Source of the DNA: Paracholeplasma manati
Lineage (GTDB): Bacteria > Bacillota_I > Bacilli_A > Acholeplasmatales > UBA5453
DNA: 64,000 nucleotides
Assembly: GCF_025742995.1 (NCBI RefSeq)
Contig: NZ_JAOVQM010000002.1
Span: 248,001-312,000 of the forward strand
Direction: 5' to 3'
Shown here: one piece after another, positions 25,266-32,736 of the stretch
Layout: every line of letters starts with the position of its first letter
How positions within the stretch are numbered: the first letter of the stretch is position 1
Notes under the pieces: model-generated
Seen by the model: only the letters and a program-made list of their open reading frames with translations
Database searches by the model: none
What the model was told of the DNA's origin: nothing
Program-made: the position numbers and the translations under genes

Positions 25266-26078
25266 TTAGGCTGGAATGACAGACCCACCATAGGTTTCTG
25301 TGATGAAGTCTTTCACCGCTTGGCTGTTTAGAATTTCAGCGAGGGCTTGAATCTTTTCAGATTCGAGTAAGCCTGGTCTGACCGCTAGTACGTTGACATA
25401 CGGGTTGTTACCAGTGGATTCAATGAAGATTGAATCTTCTAATGGGTTAAGGTTACCTTCTAACGCATAGTTGGAATTGATGATGTATAAATTAGCTTCT
25501 TTGGCATTATAAGCCGAAATCAAAAAGTCAGGCGCAACATTGGCACGAATGACTAAGTTCTTAGGATTCGACACAATGACTTCACTGAAGTTGATTGAAG
25601 CAGCCAAGATATCAAAGTTTTCAGCTAAGCCAATCAAACCCGCTTGTGCAAGTAAGTTTAAAGCACGGCCATGGTCTGAGGTTGAATTGGATAAAAGGAT
25701 GGTTGCACCATCAGGAATGTTGGACAGTGAAGTGATGGTGTTGGCATATAAACCAATCGGTTCAATATGAACATACGAAGCGATGACCAAATTCTTATCT
25801 GGATTTTCATTGTTGTATTTGGTTAAGAATGGGACGTGTTGGAAGAAGTTCGCATCCGCATCACCAGCAGCGACGGCTGGATTTGGGAAGTAATAATCGG
25901 ATGTGATGATGACTTCTAGGTTGTAGCCACGTTCTTTTAATAATGGTCTAGCAAATTCTAAAATTTCTGCGTGAGGAATGGATGTCGCGATGACTTTGAT
26001 GGTCTTTTCATTGTTGTTACAAGCCGCTAACGTGAAGCTAGCGAATAAGACAACCAGTAAAGTAATGATTTTTTTCAT
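25266..26078 (-). CDS. metQ: Methionine-binding lipoprotein MetQ
   Basis: 270 residues. Solute receptor of the methionine ABC importer. It has a lipoprotein signal peptide with lipobox LAAC (Cys19), then the NlpA/MetQ fold with IKVIATSIPHAEILEFARPLLKERGY, DADANFFQHVPFL (ligand-binding YFQH-like segment) and NPYVNVLAVRPG near the end. Third gene of metN-metI-metQ, 15 bases after metI, with GGAGAAC as ribosome binding site. Under SAM-riboswitch control with the rest of the operon. Confidence 0.95.
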   Translation of the reverse strand: MKKIITLLVVLFASFTLAACNNNEKTIKVIATSIPHAEILEFARPLLKERGYNLEVIITSDYYFPNPAVAAGDADANFFQHVPFLTKYNNENPDKNLVIASYVHIEPIGLYANTITSLSNIPDGATILLSNSTSDHGRALNLLAQAGLIGLAENFDILAASINFSEVIVSNPKNLVIRANVAPDFLISAYNAKEANLYIINSNYALEGNLNPLEDSIFIESTGNNPYVNVLAVRPGLLESEKIQALAEILNSQAVKDFITETYGGSVIPA

Positions 26079-26093
26079 TTGAATGTTCTCCTG

Positions 26094-26759
26094 TTATTGA
26101 TGGTTTAATTTTTTAGATACATAATCTCCAGTAATTTGGATGATGAATACGAGTAATAAAATGGTGAAGATGGATAGATACATCAAGGTGTAATTGTTGC
26201 CAAACTTACCATTTTCATAAGCTAAAAATGCGAGTCCACCTGCCCCAATGACTGCGGCAGCAGACATGAAGCCAACCAACGTTACCAAGGTGAGGGTAAA
26301 CCCTGAAACGAGTGGACTTAAGGCTTCCTTAAAGACAATTCGAATGATGGTCCATCGAGATGCACCCATCGATTTTAAGGCCTCTAACGTGTTATCACTC
26401 ACAGACTTTAAGGCGTTATTGACGACCCTTGCGAAAAACGGTGAAGCTGAGACGATGAGTGCAGGTAATGCACCTCTTGCGCCTAACATCGTACCCACCA
26501 AGGCACGGGTTAGTGGTATCATCATGATGAGTAAAATGATGAATGGGATGCTTCTCGCAATATCGTTGATGGTTGACAATACACGATAAGCAATGGTTCG
26601 TTGAATACTGGGTTTGATGATGGCGTCATTATCTAAGATATAGATTAAAAATCCAAGGATTAAGCCAATCACCAAGACAAATGCACCTGTACCAAACGTT
26701 AAGAATAGTGTTTCATACAAAGCCTTGATAAATTGGTTCCAGTCATATGCATTAAGCAT
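26094..26759 (-). CDS. metI: Methionine ABC transporter permease MetI
   Basis: 221 residues with five to six membrane helices. The EAA loop near residues 125-150 (ALKSMGASRWTIIRIVFKEAL) contacts MetN. The conserved VNNALKSVSDNTLEAL segment and the ABC-importer permease order are clear. Its ATG overlaps the end of metN by 8 bases. Confidence 0.95.
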   Translation of the reverse strand: MLNAYDWNQFIKALYETLFLTFGTGAFVLVIGLILGFLIYILDNDAIIKPSIQRTIAYRVLSTINDIARSIPFIILLIMMIPLTRALVGTMLGARGALPALIVSASPFFARVVNNALKSVSDNTLEALKSMGASRWTIIRIVFKEALSPLVSGFTLTLVTLVGFMSAAAVIGAGGLAFLAYENGKFGNNYTLMYLSIFTILLLVFIIQITGDYVSKKLNHQ

Positions 26760-27723
26760 AACGGTTTACCTCCACTTGATGTGCTTTCAGATAAGCAATC
26801 GCGTCTTCGGTTTGTTGTCCAAAGAATTGAACATAGAGAAATCCAATGGTCTCTGATTTCAAAGCCAAGGTTTTCGCGTATTTGATATTCACATCAATAT
26901 GAAATTGCTTGATACAATCCGATAGAATCGTATCGTTGCTATTCTTATGGTTATATACAAGCTCATAGATATCGGATTCAGTGGTCTCATATTTAAATGT
27001 TTGTAAAAGGGATTTGGATACTTCAGATTGTGGATGAACAAATAAATCTTTGATGGGGGTATCTTCAACGATACGGCCACCATCCATCACTACAACACGG
27101 TCACATAAGGCTTTTACCACTTCGATTTGGTGGGTGATAAAAACGATGGTAACCCCTGTTTGTTGATGGATTTGTTTGAGTAAATCGAGGATATCGGTCG
27201 CTGTTTTTTGGTCTAAAGCGGAAGTGGCTTCATCACACAACAATACTTTTGGGTGGTTGGCCAGTGCTCTAGCAATCCCAACCCTTTGGCGTTCACCACC
27301 GGATAATGATTTTGGATACATGTCTTTCTTATCGGATAGACCTACTAAAGACAACAATTCTAAAATGCGTTTGTCTTTATCCTGAGGGTATTTCGCAATA
27401 TCTAAAGGGAGTTTGATGTTGTCATACACGGTCATCGAATGAATTAAGTTGAAATGTTGAAAAATCATGCCGATGGTGTGACGCATTCGATCGATTGCCT
27501 GTTGCTTATGCAAATCGAGGTCATGACCATCAATGCTGACGACACCTTTACTAGGTTCAATGAGCCCATTGATGATGCGCACCAATGTGCTCTTTCCGGC
27601 CCCACTATACCCCAAAATACCCACAATTTCACCAGGCTGGATGGTTAGGTTGACATCCTCTAAAGCGTGAAAAGTTGTTTTTTTATTGGGATAGGATTTA
27701 GATATGTGTTTAAGTTCAATCAT
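26752..27723 (-). CDS. metN: Methionine ABC transporter ATP-binding protein MetN
   Basis: About 323 residues. Importer ATPase with Walker A GYSGAGKST, signature SLSGGERQRVGIARAL, Walker B VLLCDEATSALD and H-loop ITHQ. The C-terminal part (about 245-320) is shaped like the NIL/ACT-type methionine-sensing domain that gives feedback inhibition. The ATG at 27723 follows AAAGGAGATT; an upstream in-frame start at 27744 is less likely. First gene after the SAM riboswitch. Confidence 0.95.
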   Translation of the reverse strand: MIELKHISKSYPNKKTTFHALEDVNLTIQPGEIVGILGYSGAGKSTLVRIINGLIEPSKGVVSIDGHDLDLHKQQAIDRMRHTIGMIFQHFNLIHSMTVYDNIKLPLDIAKYPQDKDKRILELLSLVGLSDKKDMYPKSLSGGERQRVGIARALANHPKVLLCDEATSALDQKTATDILDLLKQIHQQTGVTIVFITHQIEVVKALCDRVVVMDGGRIVEDTPIKDLFVHPQSEVSKSLLQTFKYETTESDIYELVYNHKNSNDTILSDCIKQFHIDVNIKYAKTLALKSETIGFLYVQFFGQQTEDAIAYLKAHQVEVNRYA

Positions 27724-27740
27724 GGGAATCTCCTTTTGAA

Positions 27741-27882
27741 ACAAAAATGCCTATCGCTTCGCGACAGGCATGTATTTATGATTATATGCGTCCATCGCTT
27801 ATAGCTTTACCACCGTGATTGTTCCGGTTGGTAGACGTTCCTCGAGCTATATCTCTCCCGTCTTCTTGATAGTGATATTAAG
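27741..27882 (-). promoter_or_regulatory. SAM (S-box) riboswitch with terminator, upstream of metNIQ
   Basis: Read on the minus strand, the aptamer starts CTATCAAGA. P2 is GACG/CGTC with kink-turn strands GGAGAGA and CGAGGAA, and its loop TATAGCT is perfectly complementary to AGCTATA after P3 (pseudoknot). P3 is CCAACCG with CGGTGG, as in the S-box core. P4 is either a very short GCG/CGC hairpin or absent. The expression platform is a terminator: ATGCCTGTCGC with GCGATAGGCAT, then TTTTTGTTT. SAM should stop transcription before metN. Confidence 0.9.
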
Positions 27883-27890
27883 TTAATCCA

Positions 27891-27899
27891 ATTTTAGCA
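27891..27899 (-). promoter_or_regulatory. Extended -10 promoter of the riboswitch-metNIQ transcript
   Basis: Minus-strand TGCTAAAAT places the transcript start near 27884, right at the aptamer. A second TATAAT about 15 bases upstream is an alternative. Confidence 0.6.
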
Positions 27900-28031
27900 C
27901 ACCCATTATAAAATGTATACCCATATCCTAATGAAATCGCTTTTATGGGTTTACCATGGGATTCAAAATAAATGGGCTAATTATTTGAAATGAGCGTTGG
28001 GGATGTCTATACTAAGATTAGGGGTGATAGG

Positions 28032-28586
28032 ATGCGAAAAGGATTATTTATTGCACACGTGGGTCTGGTATTATATGCAGTCTTCCACTTAATAACCAAT
28101 TTCCAAGCGGGTACATTTTTATCGGATGTGGTATCGAATAACATCGATCCAACCCTATTCATGGTGTTCAATTTACTGGGGTTATTCCCGCTCGCGTTTT
28201 TATTATATGGTCTTAAATATCTAGAAATGAACCGAAAACAATGGGTATTTTTATCCATGGGATTCATGTTGGGTGGGTTTATGTTAACCATACCCTTCAT
28301 AGAGGGTCAAATACAATCGAAAAAGGTATCCAAACGAACCCATATCGTCGCGTTGGTAGGACTCATCCTTTCTGTGATGACGATTGGCTACGGTATCATC
28401 TTAGGTGATTTCTCAGCTTACTATCAAGCTTTTCTATCTGATTCCTTTGTCCACATTATGACCATCGACTTTATATTCTTGTATGGTTTATCTATCTATT
28501 TATCCAAGATATCACATCAAAAATACTGGATTGCAGGGGTACCAGTCATCGGATTATTTTATCTATTATTTCAGGACACAGATTGA
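28032..28586 (+). CDS. Membrane protein of unknown function
   Basis: 184 residues with six hydrophobic segments. It begins MRKGLFIAHVGLVLYAVFHL. AGGGGTGAT lies seven bases before the chosen ATG at 28032, which decides against the longer frame from 27990. The gene starts about 130 bases from the metN promoter on the opposite strand and ends inside its own terminator. No recognisable family. Confidence 0.68.
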   Translation: MRKGLFIAHVGLVLYAVFHLITNFQAGTFLSDVVSNNIDPTLFMVFNLLGLFPLAFLLYGLKYLEMNRKQWVFLSMGFMLGGFMLTIPFIEGQIQSKKVSKRTHIVALVGLILSVMTIGYGIILGDFSAYYQAFLSDSFVHIMTIDFIFLYGLSIYLSKISHQKYWIAGVPVIGLFYLLFQDTD

Positions 28587-28605
28587 TTTTCAATTTGTGT
28601 CTTTT
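28573..28605 (+). terminator. Terminator overlapping stop of membrane protein gene
   Basis: GACACAGATTGA pairs with TCAATTTGTGTC (one G-U) and is followed by TTTTTT. Confidence 0.85.
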
Positions 28606-28623
28606 TTGTAAGAAGCAAGTTTC

Positions 28624-28671
28624 TTGAATTTCAAAGTATATTTGATAAAATTAAATTGAATACAATTAATT
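28624..28671 (+). promoter_or_regulatory. OhrR operator and promoter of gpx-ohrR-rib operon
   Basis: Promoter TTGAAT (28624-28629), 16 bases, TAAAAT (28646-28651). Overlapping its -10 and start region is AATTGAA-TACAATT (28654-28667) within a longer A+T-rich symmetric site, closely matching the AATTGTA/TACAATT arms of Bacillus OhrR operators. The OhrR-like gene is second in the operon, so autorepression is expected, relieved by organic hydroperoxide. Confidence 0.78.
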
Positions 28672-28684
28672 GGAGGATAAGACA

Positions 28685-29197
28685 ATGTCAATTTATGAAT
28701 TCGAAGTCAAACGTTTAAACCAACAAAAAACATCATTAAGCAAGTATGAAGGCAAGGTATTACTCATTTTCAATAGCGCGACCAAGTGTGGCTATACCAA
28801 ACAATACGACGCGATTGAAGCGCTCTATGAAAAATACAATAAGCAAGGGTTAGAAGTATTGGACTTTCCTTGTAACCAATTTATGAACCAAGCCCCAGAA
28901 TCGAGTCAAGAAATCGATGCGTTTTGTAAACTCAAATTTGGGACAAAGTTTGAAACCTTCGACAAAATCGATGTGAATGGCAAAAACGCCGATCCTTTAT
29001 TTAAATACCTACGTGCGAAAAAAGCAGTCGATTATCCAAAAACCAAATCGTCTTTATTAGATCGCATCCGTGGTGTCAATACAATCAAATGGAACTTCAC
29101 CAAATTCTTAGTGGACAAACAAGGCAACGTCGTGTATCGATTCGGACCAAGTTTTACCCCAGAAGAAATGGAGTCTTTCATCAAGGAGTTGTTATAA
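28685..29197 (+). CDS. Glutathione peroxidase-family peroxidase (Cys type)
   Basis: 170 residues. Reduces hydrogen or organic peroxides, in bacteria usually with thioredoxin. The catalytic tetrad elements are present: Cys35 in SATKCGYT (Cys in place of selenocysteine), Gln in FPCNQF, and Trp/Asn in KWNFTKF. The TTGGAGG ribosome binding site fixes the ATG at 28685. First gene of an operon with ohrR and flavin-pathway genes, behind an OhrR-type operator. Confidence 0.94.
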   Translation: MSIYEFEVKRLNQQKTSLSKYEGKVLLIFNSATKCGYTKQYDAIEALYEKYNKQGLEVLDFPCNQFMNQAPESSQEIDAFCKLKFGTKFETFDKIDVNGKNADPLFKYLRAKKAVDYPKTKSSLLDRIRGVNTIKWNFTKFLVDKQGNVVYRFGPSFTPEEMESFIKELL

Positions 29198-29632
29198 ATG
29201 AATTGGAAACTCGATGAACAATTGTGTTTCTTACTGTATGCGAGTTCGCGTAATGTGATCAAAGCGTATAAAGATATATTAGACCCGTTTGGCCTAACCT
29301 ATACCCAATACATCACGATGATTGCGTTATGGGAACAAGACCATCAATTGGTCTCAGAACTTGGCGATAAACTACAACTCGATTCGGGTACACTGACACC
29401 TCTTTTGAAAAAACTCGAAAAAGATGGTCGTGTGACACGTGTTAGAGACCAAGAAGACCAACGAAAAGTATACATCAATCTAACCAAAGCAGGGAAAGAT
29501 TTAGGGGTCGCTTGTCAGGTCGTGCCTGAGCGACTTTTACAATGTGTACAAATCGATTTTGACAAAGCAAAGCAGTTGTATTTTATCCTCAAAGGGGTAT
29601 ACAATGACTACCTCGAAGGAGACAAATCATGA
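29198..29632 (+). CDS. ohrR: OhrR-type MarR-family peroxide sensor/repressor
   Basis: 144 residues. MarR winged helix with the OhrR N-terminal signature: LDEQLCFLLYASSRNV carries the peroxide-sensing Cys10, then LDPFGLTYTQYITMIALWE. DNA recognition is LDSGTLTPLLKKLEKDG, and the wing is RVRDQEDQRKVYINLT. Cys106 and Cys116 in the C-terminal part could act as the resolving cysteine of two-Cys OhrR proteins. Starts directly after the gpx stop and overlaps ribD by ATGA. It probably controls its own operon. Confidence 0.9.
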   Translation: MNWKLDEQLCFLLYASSRNVIKAYKDILDPFGLTYTQYITMIALWEQDHQLVSELGDKLQLDSGTLTPLLKKLEKDGRVTRVRDQEDQRKVYINLTKAGKDLGVACQVVPERLLQCVQIDFDKAKQLYFILKGVYNDYLEGDKS

Positions 29633-30711
29633 CCGAATTAGAAAAAAAAGCCTATATGCAAAAAGCGATTGACCTCGCACAACAAGGGGAAGGCTTCGTC
29701 AATCCGAACCCGTTGGTGGGTTCTATCATCGTAAAAGATGGCAAAATCATCGGTGAAGGTTACCATGAAAAGTATGGTGGACCACACGCCGAAGTGAATG
29801 CGTTTAATCACGCCACCGAGGATGTCGAAGGGGCAACGATGTTCGTGACCTTAGAACCATGTGCACACTACGGTAAGACACCGCCTTGTGCCTTAAAAAT
29901 CGTTGAAAAGAAGATTAAGAAAGTCATCATCGCGAAAACCGACCCGAATCCGTTGGTCAACATGAAAGGGATTGAAATCCTCAAAAATGCGGGGATTGAA
30001 GTGGAATACGGTTTTATGAGCGATCAAGTCGAACTTCAAAATGAAATCTTCTTAAAATACATTCAAACCAAAAAACCGTTCGTTTCCATCAAATACGCGA
30101 TGACCGCCGATGGCAAACTCGCGACTAAAAACCTCGACTCCAAATGGATTACCAACGAAGCATCGAGAGCTTATGTTCATGAGCTTAGAAATAAGCACAT
30201 GGCCATCCTGGTGGGTGTCAACACCATCATCCATGATGATGCGAGACTCAATACGCGTTTGGATAAACCACACCGTAACCCAATACGCATCATCATTGAC
30301 CCAGAACTCAGCATTCCAAGAGATGCCTATGTCATTAAAACTGCCACGGTTCAACCGACTTGGATCGTGACCAAAAAATACGAACAACGCTTGGTGGACC
30401 AAGGGGTTCGTATCATTCAAATGCCTGAGATTGATTTTGTTCAGCTAATGGACAAATTGGGTGAAGAAAAAGTCGACTCTGTCTTAATTGAAGGCGGTTC
30501 TTATACCCATGGGAAAGCCTTGGAATCAGGTATAGTCGATAAAGTATATGTATTCATCGCACCGAAACTCATCGGTGGTACAAAAGCACTCACACCGGTG
30601 GGTGGTGAGGGGGTCGCCCTCATGAGTGATGCTTATCAACTCAAAAACGTTAAATATACCCCATTTGGAGACGATATCCTGATGGAAGGTACAATCATAA
30701 AAGGAGCATAA
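29629..30711 (+). CDS. ribD: Bifunctional diaminohydroxyphosphoribosylaminopyrimidine deaminase/reductase RibD
   Basis: 360 residues catalysing the second and third steps from GTP toward riboflavin. The N-terminal deaminase (1-145) has the zinc motifs [10 protein letters not shown] and [12 protein letters not shown]. The C-terminal reductase (about 146-360) has [35 protein letters not shown] and [15 protein letters not shown], then [14 protein letters not shown]. Both halves look complete. ATGA overlap with ohrR and two bases from ribBA, so peroxide-controlled expression is expected. Confidence 0.96.
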   Translation: MTELEKKAYMQKAIDLAQQGEGFVNPNPLVGSIIVKDGKIIGEGYHEKYGGPHAEVNAFNHATEDVEGATMFVTLEPCAHYGKTPPCALKIVEKKIKKVIIAKTDPNPLVNMKGIEILKNAGIEVEYGFMSDQVELQNEIFLKYIQTKKPFVSIKYAMTADGKLATKNLDSKWITNEASRAYVHELRNKHMAILVGVNTIIHDDARLNTRLDKPHRNPIRIIIDPELSIPRDAYVIKTATVQPTWIVTKKYEQRLVDQGVRIIQMPEIDFVQLMDKLGEEKVDSVLIEGGSYTHGKALESGIVDKVYVFIAPKLIGGTKALTPVGGEGVALMSDAYQLKNVKYTPFGDDILMEGTIIKGA

Positions 30712-30713
30712 TC

Positions 30714-31916
30714 ATGGACAATTTATTCCACACAGTAGAAGAAGTATTAGAAGATATTAAAGCCGGTAAACCAATCATCCTAGTCGATGACTACGATGAA
30801 GACAATACTGGCGATTTCGTGGTAGCCGCAGAAAAAATCAGTCAAGAGACCTTAGCATTGATGGAAAAGTATGCGAAAGGGATCATCAACATCACCACAG
30901 AAAAAGAACGTTTCCACGCCCTAGGCATTCAAGCCTTGTATGAACAAACCATCACCGCATATCAAACCGCGAAAGTGATGTCTGTTGAACTCAACTGTAT
31001 CGGAGACCGTACAGAAAAAGCACTCAAAACGATTAAAGCGATTTTGAATCCAGATACCAAACCAGGTTCATTTTTCCAACCAGGGGTCATCTTCCCAATT
31101 CAATACCGTCAAGGTGGGGTCTTGAAGCGTGCAGGTCGCCCAGAAGCTTCGGTAGACTTCGCGAAACTCGCTGGTTTATACCCAGCAGGGGTCACTTCGA
31201 TCATCTTAAAAGAATCTGGTGAACCTTACCGCTTATATGAACTTAGAGACTTAGCACAACAACTCGGTTTAAAATGGACGGCAGTTTCATCCTTAATTGA
31301 ATTCCGTAAACGCAGTGAAAACTTCATCAAGCGTGCGGCAGAAGCGAACCTACCAACCTCACATGGTGAGTTTAGAATGATTGGTTTCGAAAACGCCATC
31401 AGTGGCGAACACCATGTCGCGTTGGTCAAAGGAGACATCAAACCTGGCGATGAAGTCTTGGTAAGAGTCCACTCTGAATGCTTAACAGGGGATGCATTCG
31501 GTTCGATGAAGTGTGACTGTGGTGAACAACTCCAAGCCGCTTTAGATAAGATTGAAAAAGCCGGCAAAGGGGTATTGGTTTATATGCGTCAAGAAGGCCG
31601 TGGGATTGGTTTAATCAATAAAATCAAAGCATATAACCTCCAAGATCAAGGCATGGACACCGTTGAGGCTAACCTCGCACTCGGTTTCGCAGAAGACTTA
31701 AGAGACTATGGTATTGGGGCTCAAATCCTCAATGATTTAGGTGTAACCAAAGTCAAACTCATGACCAATAACCCGTTAAAACTGTCAGGTTTAACCGGTT
31801 ATGGCATTGAGATTGCTTCGAGAGAACCAATCCAACTCAACCACAACGAACGCAATGAATTTTATATGAAGACCAAGAAAGACAAAATGGGCCATATGCT
31901 CAAATTCAAGGAATAA
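30714..31916 (+). CDS. ribBA: RibBA: GTP cyclohydrolase II with degenerate DHBP-synthase domain
   Basis: 400 residues, normal RibBA length. The C-terminal half (about 205-400) is an intact GTP cyclohydrolase II: zinc ligands Cys256, Cys267, Cys269, then [10 protein letters not shown] and [13 protein letters not shown]. The N-terminal DHBP-synthase half has lost its hallmarks. The acidic loop DDEDRENEGD reads [10 protein letters not shown] (25-34), the PGH(V/I)FP histidine is Val125, and the GHTEA motif reads GRPEA (Arg142 for His). The CEL segment with the catalytic Glu reads SIIL. It is therefore probably only a cyclohydrolase. Located between ribD and a HAD phosphatase gene. Confidence 0.93.
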   Translation: MDNLFHTVEEVLEDIKAGKPIILVDDYDEDNTGDFVVAAEKISQETLALMEKYAKGIINITTEKERFHALGIQALYEQTITAYQTAKVMSVELNCIGDRTEKALKTIKAILNPDTKPGSFFQPGVIFPIQYRQGGVLKRAGRPEASVDFAKLAGLYPAGVTSIILKESGEPYRLYELRDLAQQLGLKWTAVSSLIEFRKRSENFIKRAAEANLPTSHGEFRMIGFENAISGEHHVALVKGDIKPGDEVLVRVHSECLTGDAFGSMKCDCGEQLQAALDKIEKAGKGVLVYMRQEGRGIGLINKIKAYNLQDQGMDTVEANLALGFAEDLRDYGIGAQILNDLGVTKVKLMTNNPLKLSGLTGYGIEIASREPIQLNHNERNEFYMKTKKDKMGHMLKFKE

Positions 31917-31919
31917 ATC

Positions 31920-32567
31920 ATGGGGTACAAAACCATTTGTTTGGATTACGATGGTACCATCCATGATAGCATCCAAATCTATTACAAAGCGTTCTTAAAA
32001 GCCTTTGACTATTTGGTCCAACATGGCTATCAAGCCAAAAAAGATTGGACCAAAGATGAAGTCAAACGCTTTTTAGGACAAAACCCACCCGAAATGTGGG
32101 CTTCCTTTAAACCAGCTTTACCAGAAGAGATCATCGCGATTGTTTCTAAAATGATTGGCGAAGCGATGCGCGATTCGATTTTGAACCATGAAGGGGTTTT
32201 ATTTGACGGGGCACTCGATACCTTAGCCTACTTAAAAGAAAAAGGTTATACCTTGGTATACCTTTCAAACTCCAAAAACTATTACATGGAAATCAATAAG
32301 AACGAATTCCGTTTAGACCGCTATTTTGATCAATTTGTATCTTCAGAAATGTATGGTTATATCCCTAAAAAAGATATTCTTGCGAAACTCAAAGACACAC
32401 TCCCACAACCCATTTTAATGGTTGGCGACCGTATCCACGATATGGAATCGGGTCACGCCAATCAAATTGATACCGTGGCGTGTTTATATGGGTACGGTAA
32501 AGATGAAGAATTCATAGGGTCTACATATCAGATTGATGAAATTAAAGCATTGATAAAATTATTATAA
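31920..32567 (+). CDS. HAD-family phosphatase, candidate flavin-pathway phosphatase
   Basis: 215 residues. HAD motifs: I LDYDGTIHD (nucleophile and acid/base Asp), II LVYLSNSK, III Lys in YIPKKDIL, IV MVGDRIHDMESG. The cap is the small helical insert of phosphoglycolate phosphatase-like enzymes (subclass I). In riboflavin synthesis, HAD enzymes of this type remove the phosphate from 5-amino-6-(5-phosphoribitylamino)uracil. The position three bases after ribBA makes that substrate plausible here but not proven. Last gene of the operon. Confidence 0.8.
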   Translation: MGYKTICLDYDGTIHDSIQIYYKAFLKAFDYLVQHGYQAKKDWTKDEVKRFLGQNPPEMWASFKPALPEEIIAIVSKMIGEAMRDSILNHEGVLFDGALDTLAYLKEKGYTLVYLSNSKNYYMEINKNEFRLDRYFDQFVSSEMYGYIPKKDILAKLKDTLPQPILMVGDRIHDMESGHANQIDTVACLYGYGKDEEFIGSTYQIDEIKALIKLL

Positions 32568-32573
32568 GATTAC

Positions 32574-32618
32574 GACTGTTTTAAACCCACTTTTATTGGT
32601 GAAAAACAGTCTTTTTCT
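32574..32618 (+). terminator. Terminator of gpx-ohrR-rib operon
   Basis: GACTGTTTT pairs with AAAACAGTC, a shorter inner CAC/GTG pairing is possible, and TTTTTCTT follows. Confidence 0.8.
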
Positions 32619-32736
32619 TATTTTCACACAGGATTTCATATTATGATTAAAAATCATGTGAATTTTGGCTATATCTAGATCATCAAAAACAATTCATGTT
32701 ATAGTGATATCATCTAAATCGATTGGAGTGATCGCT

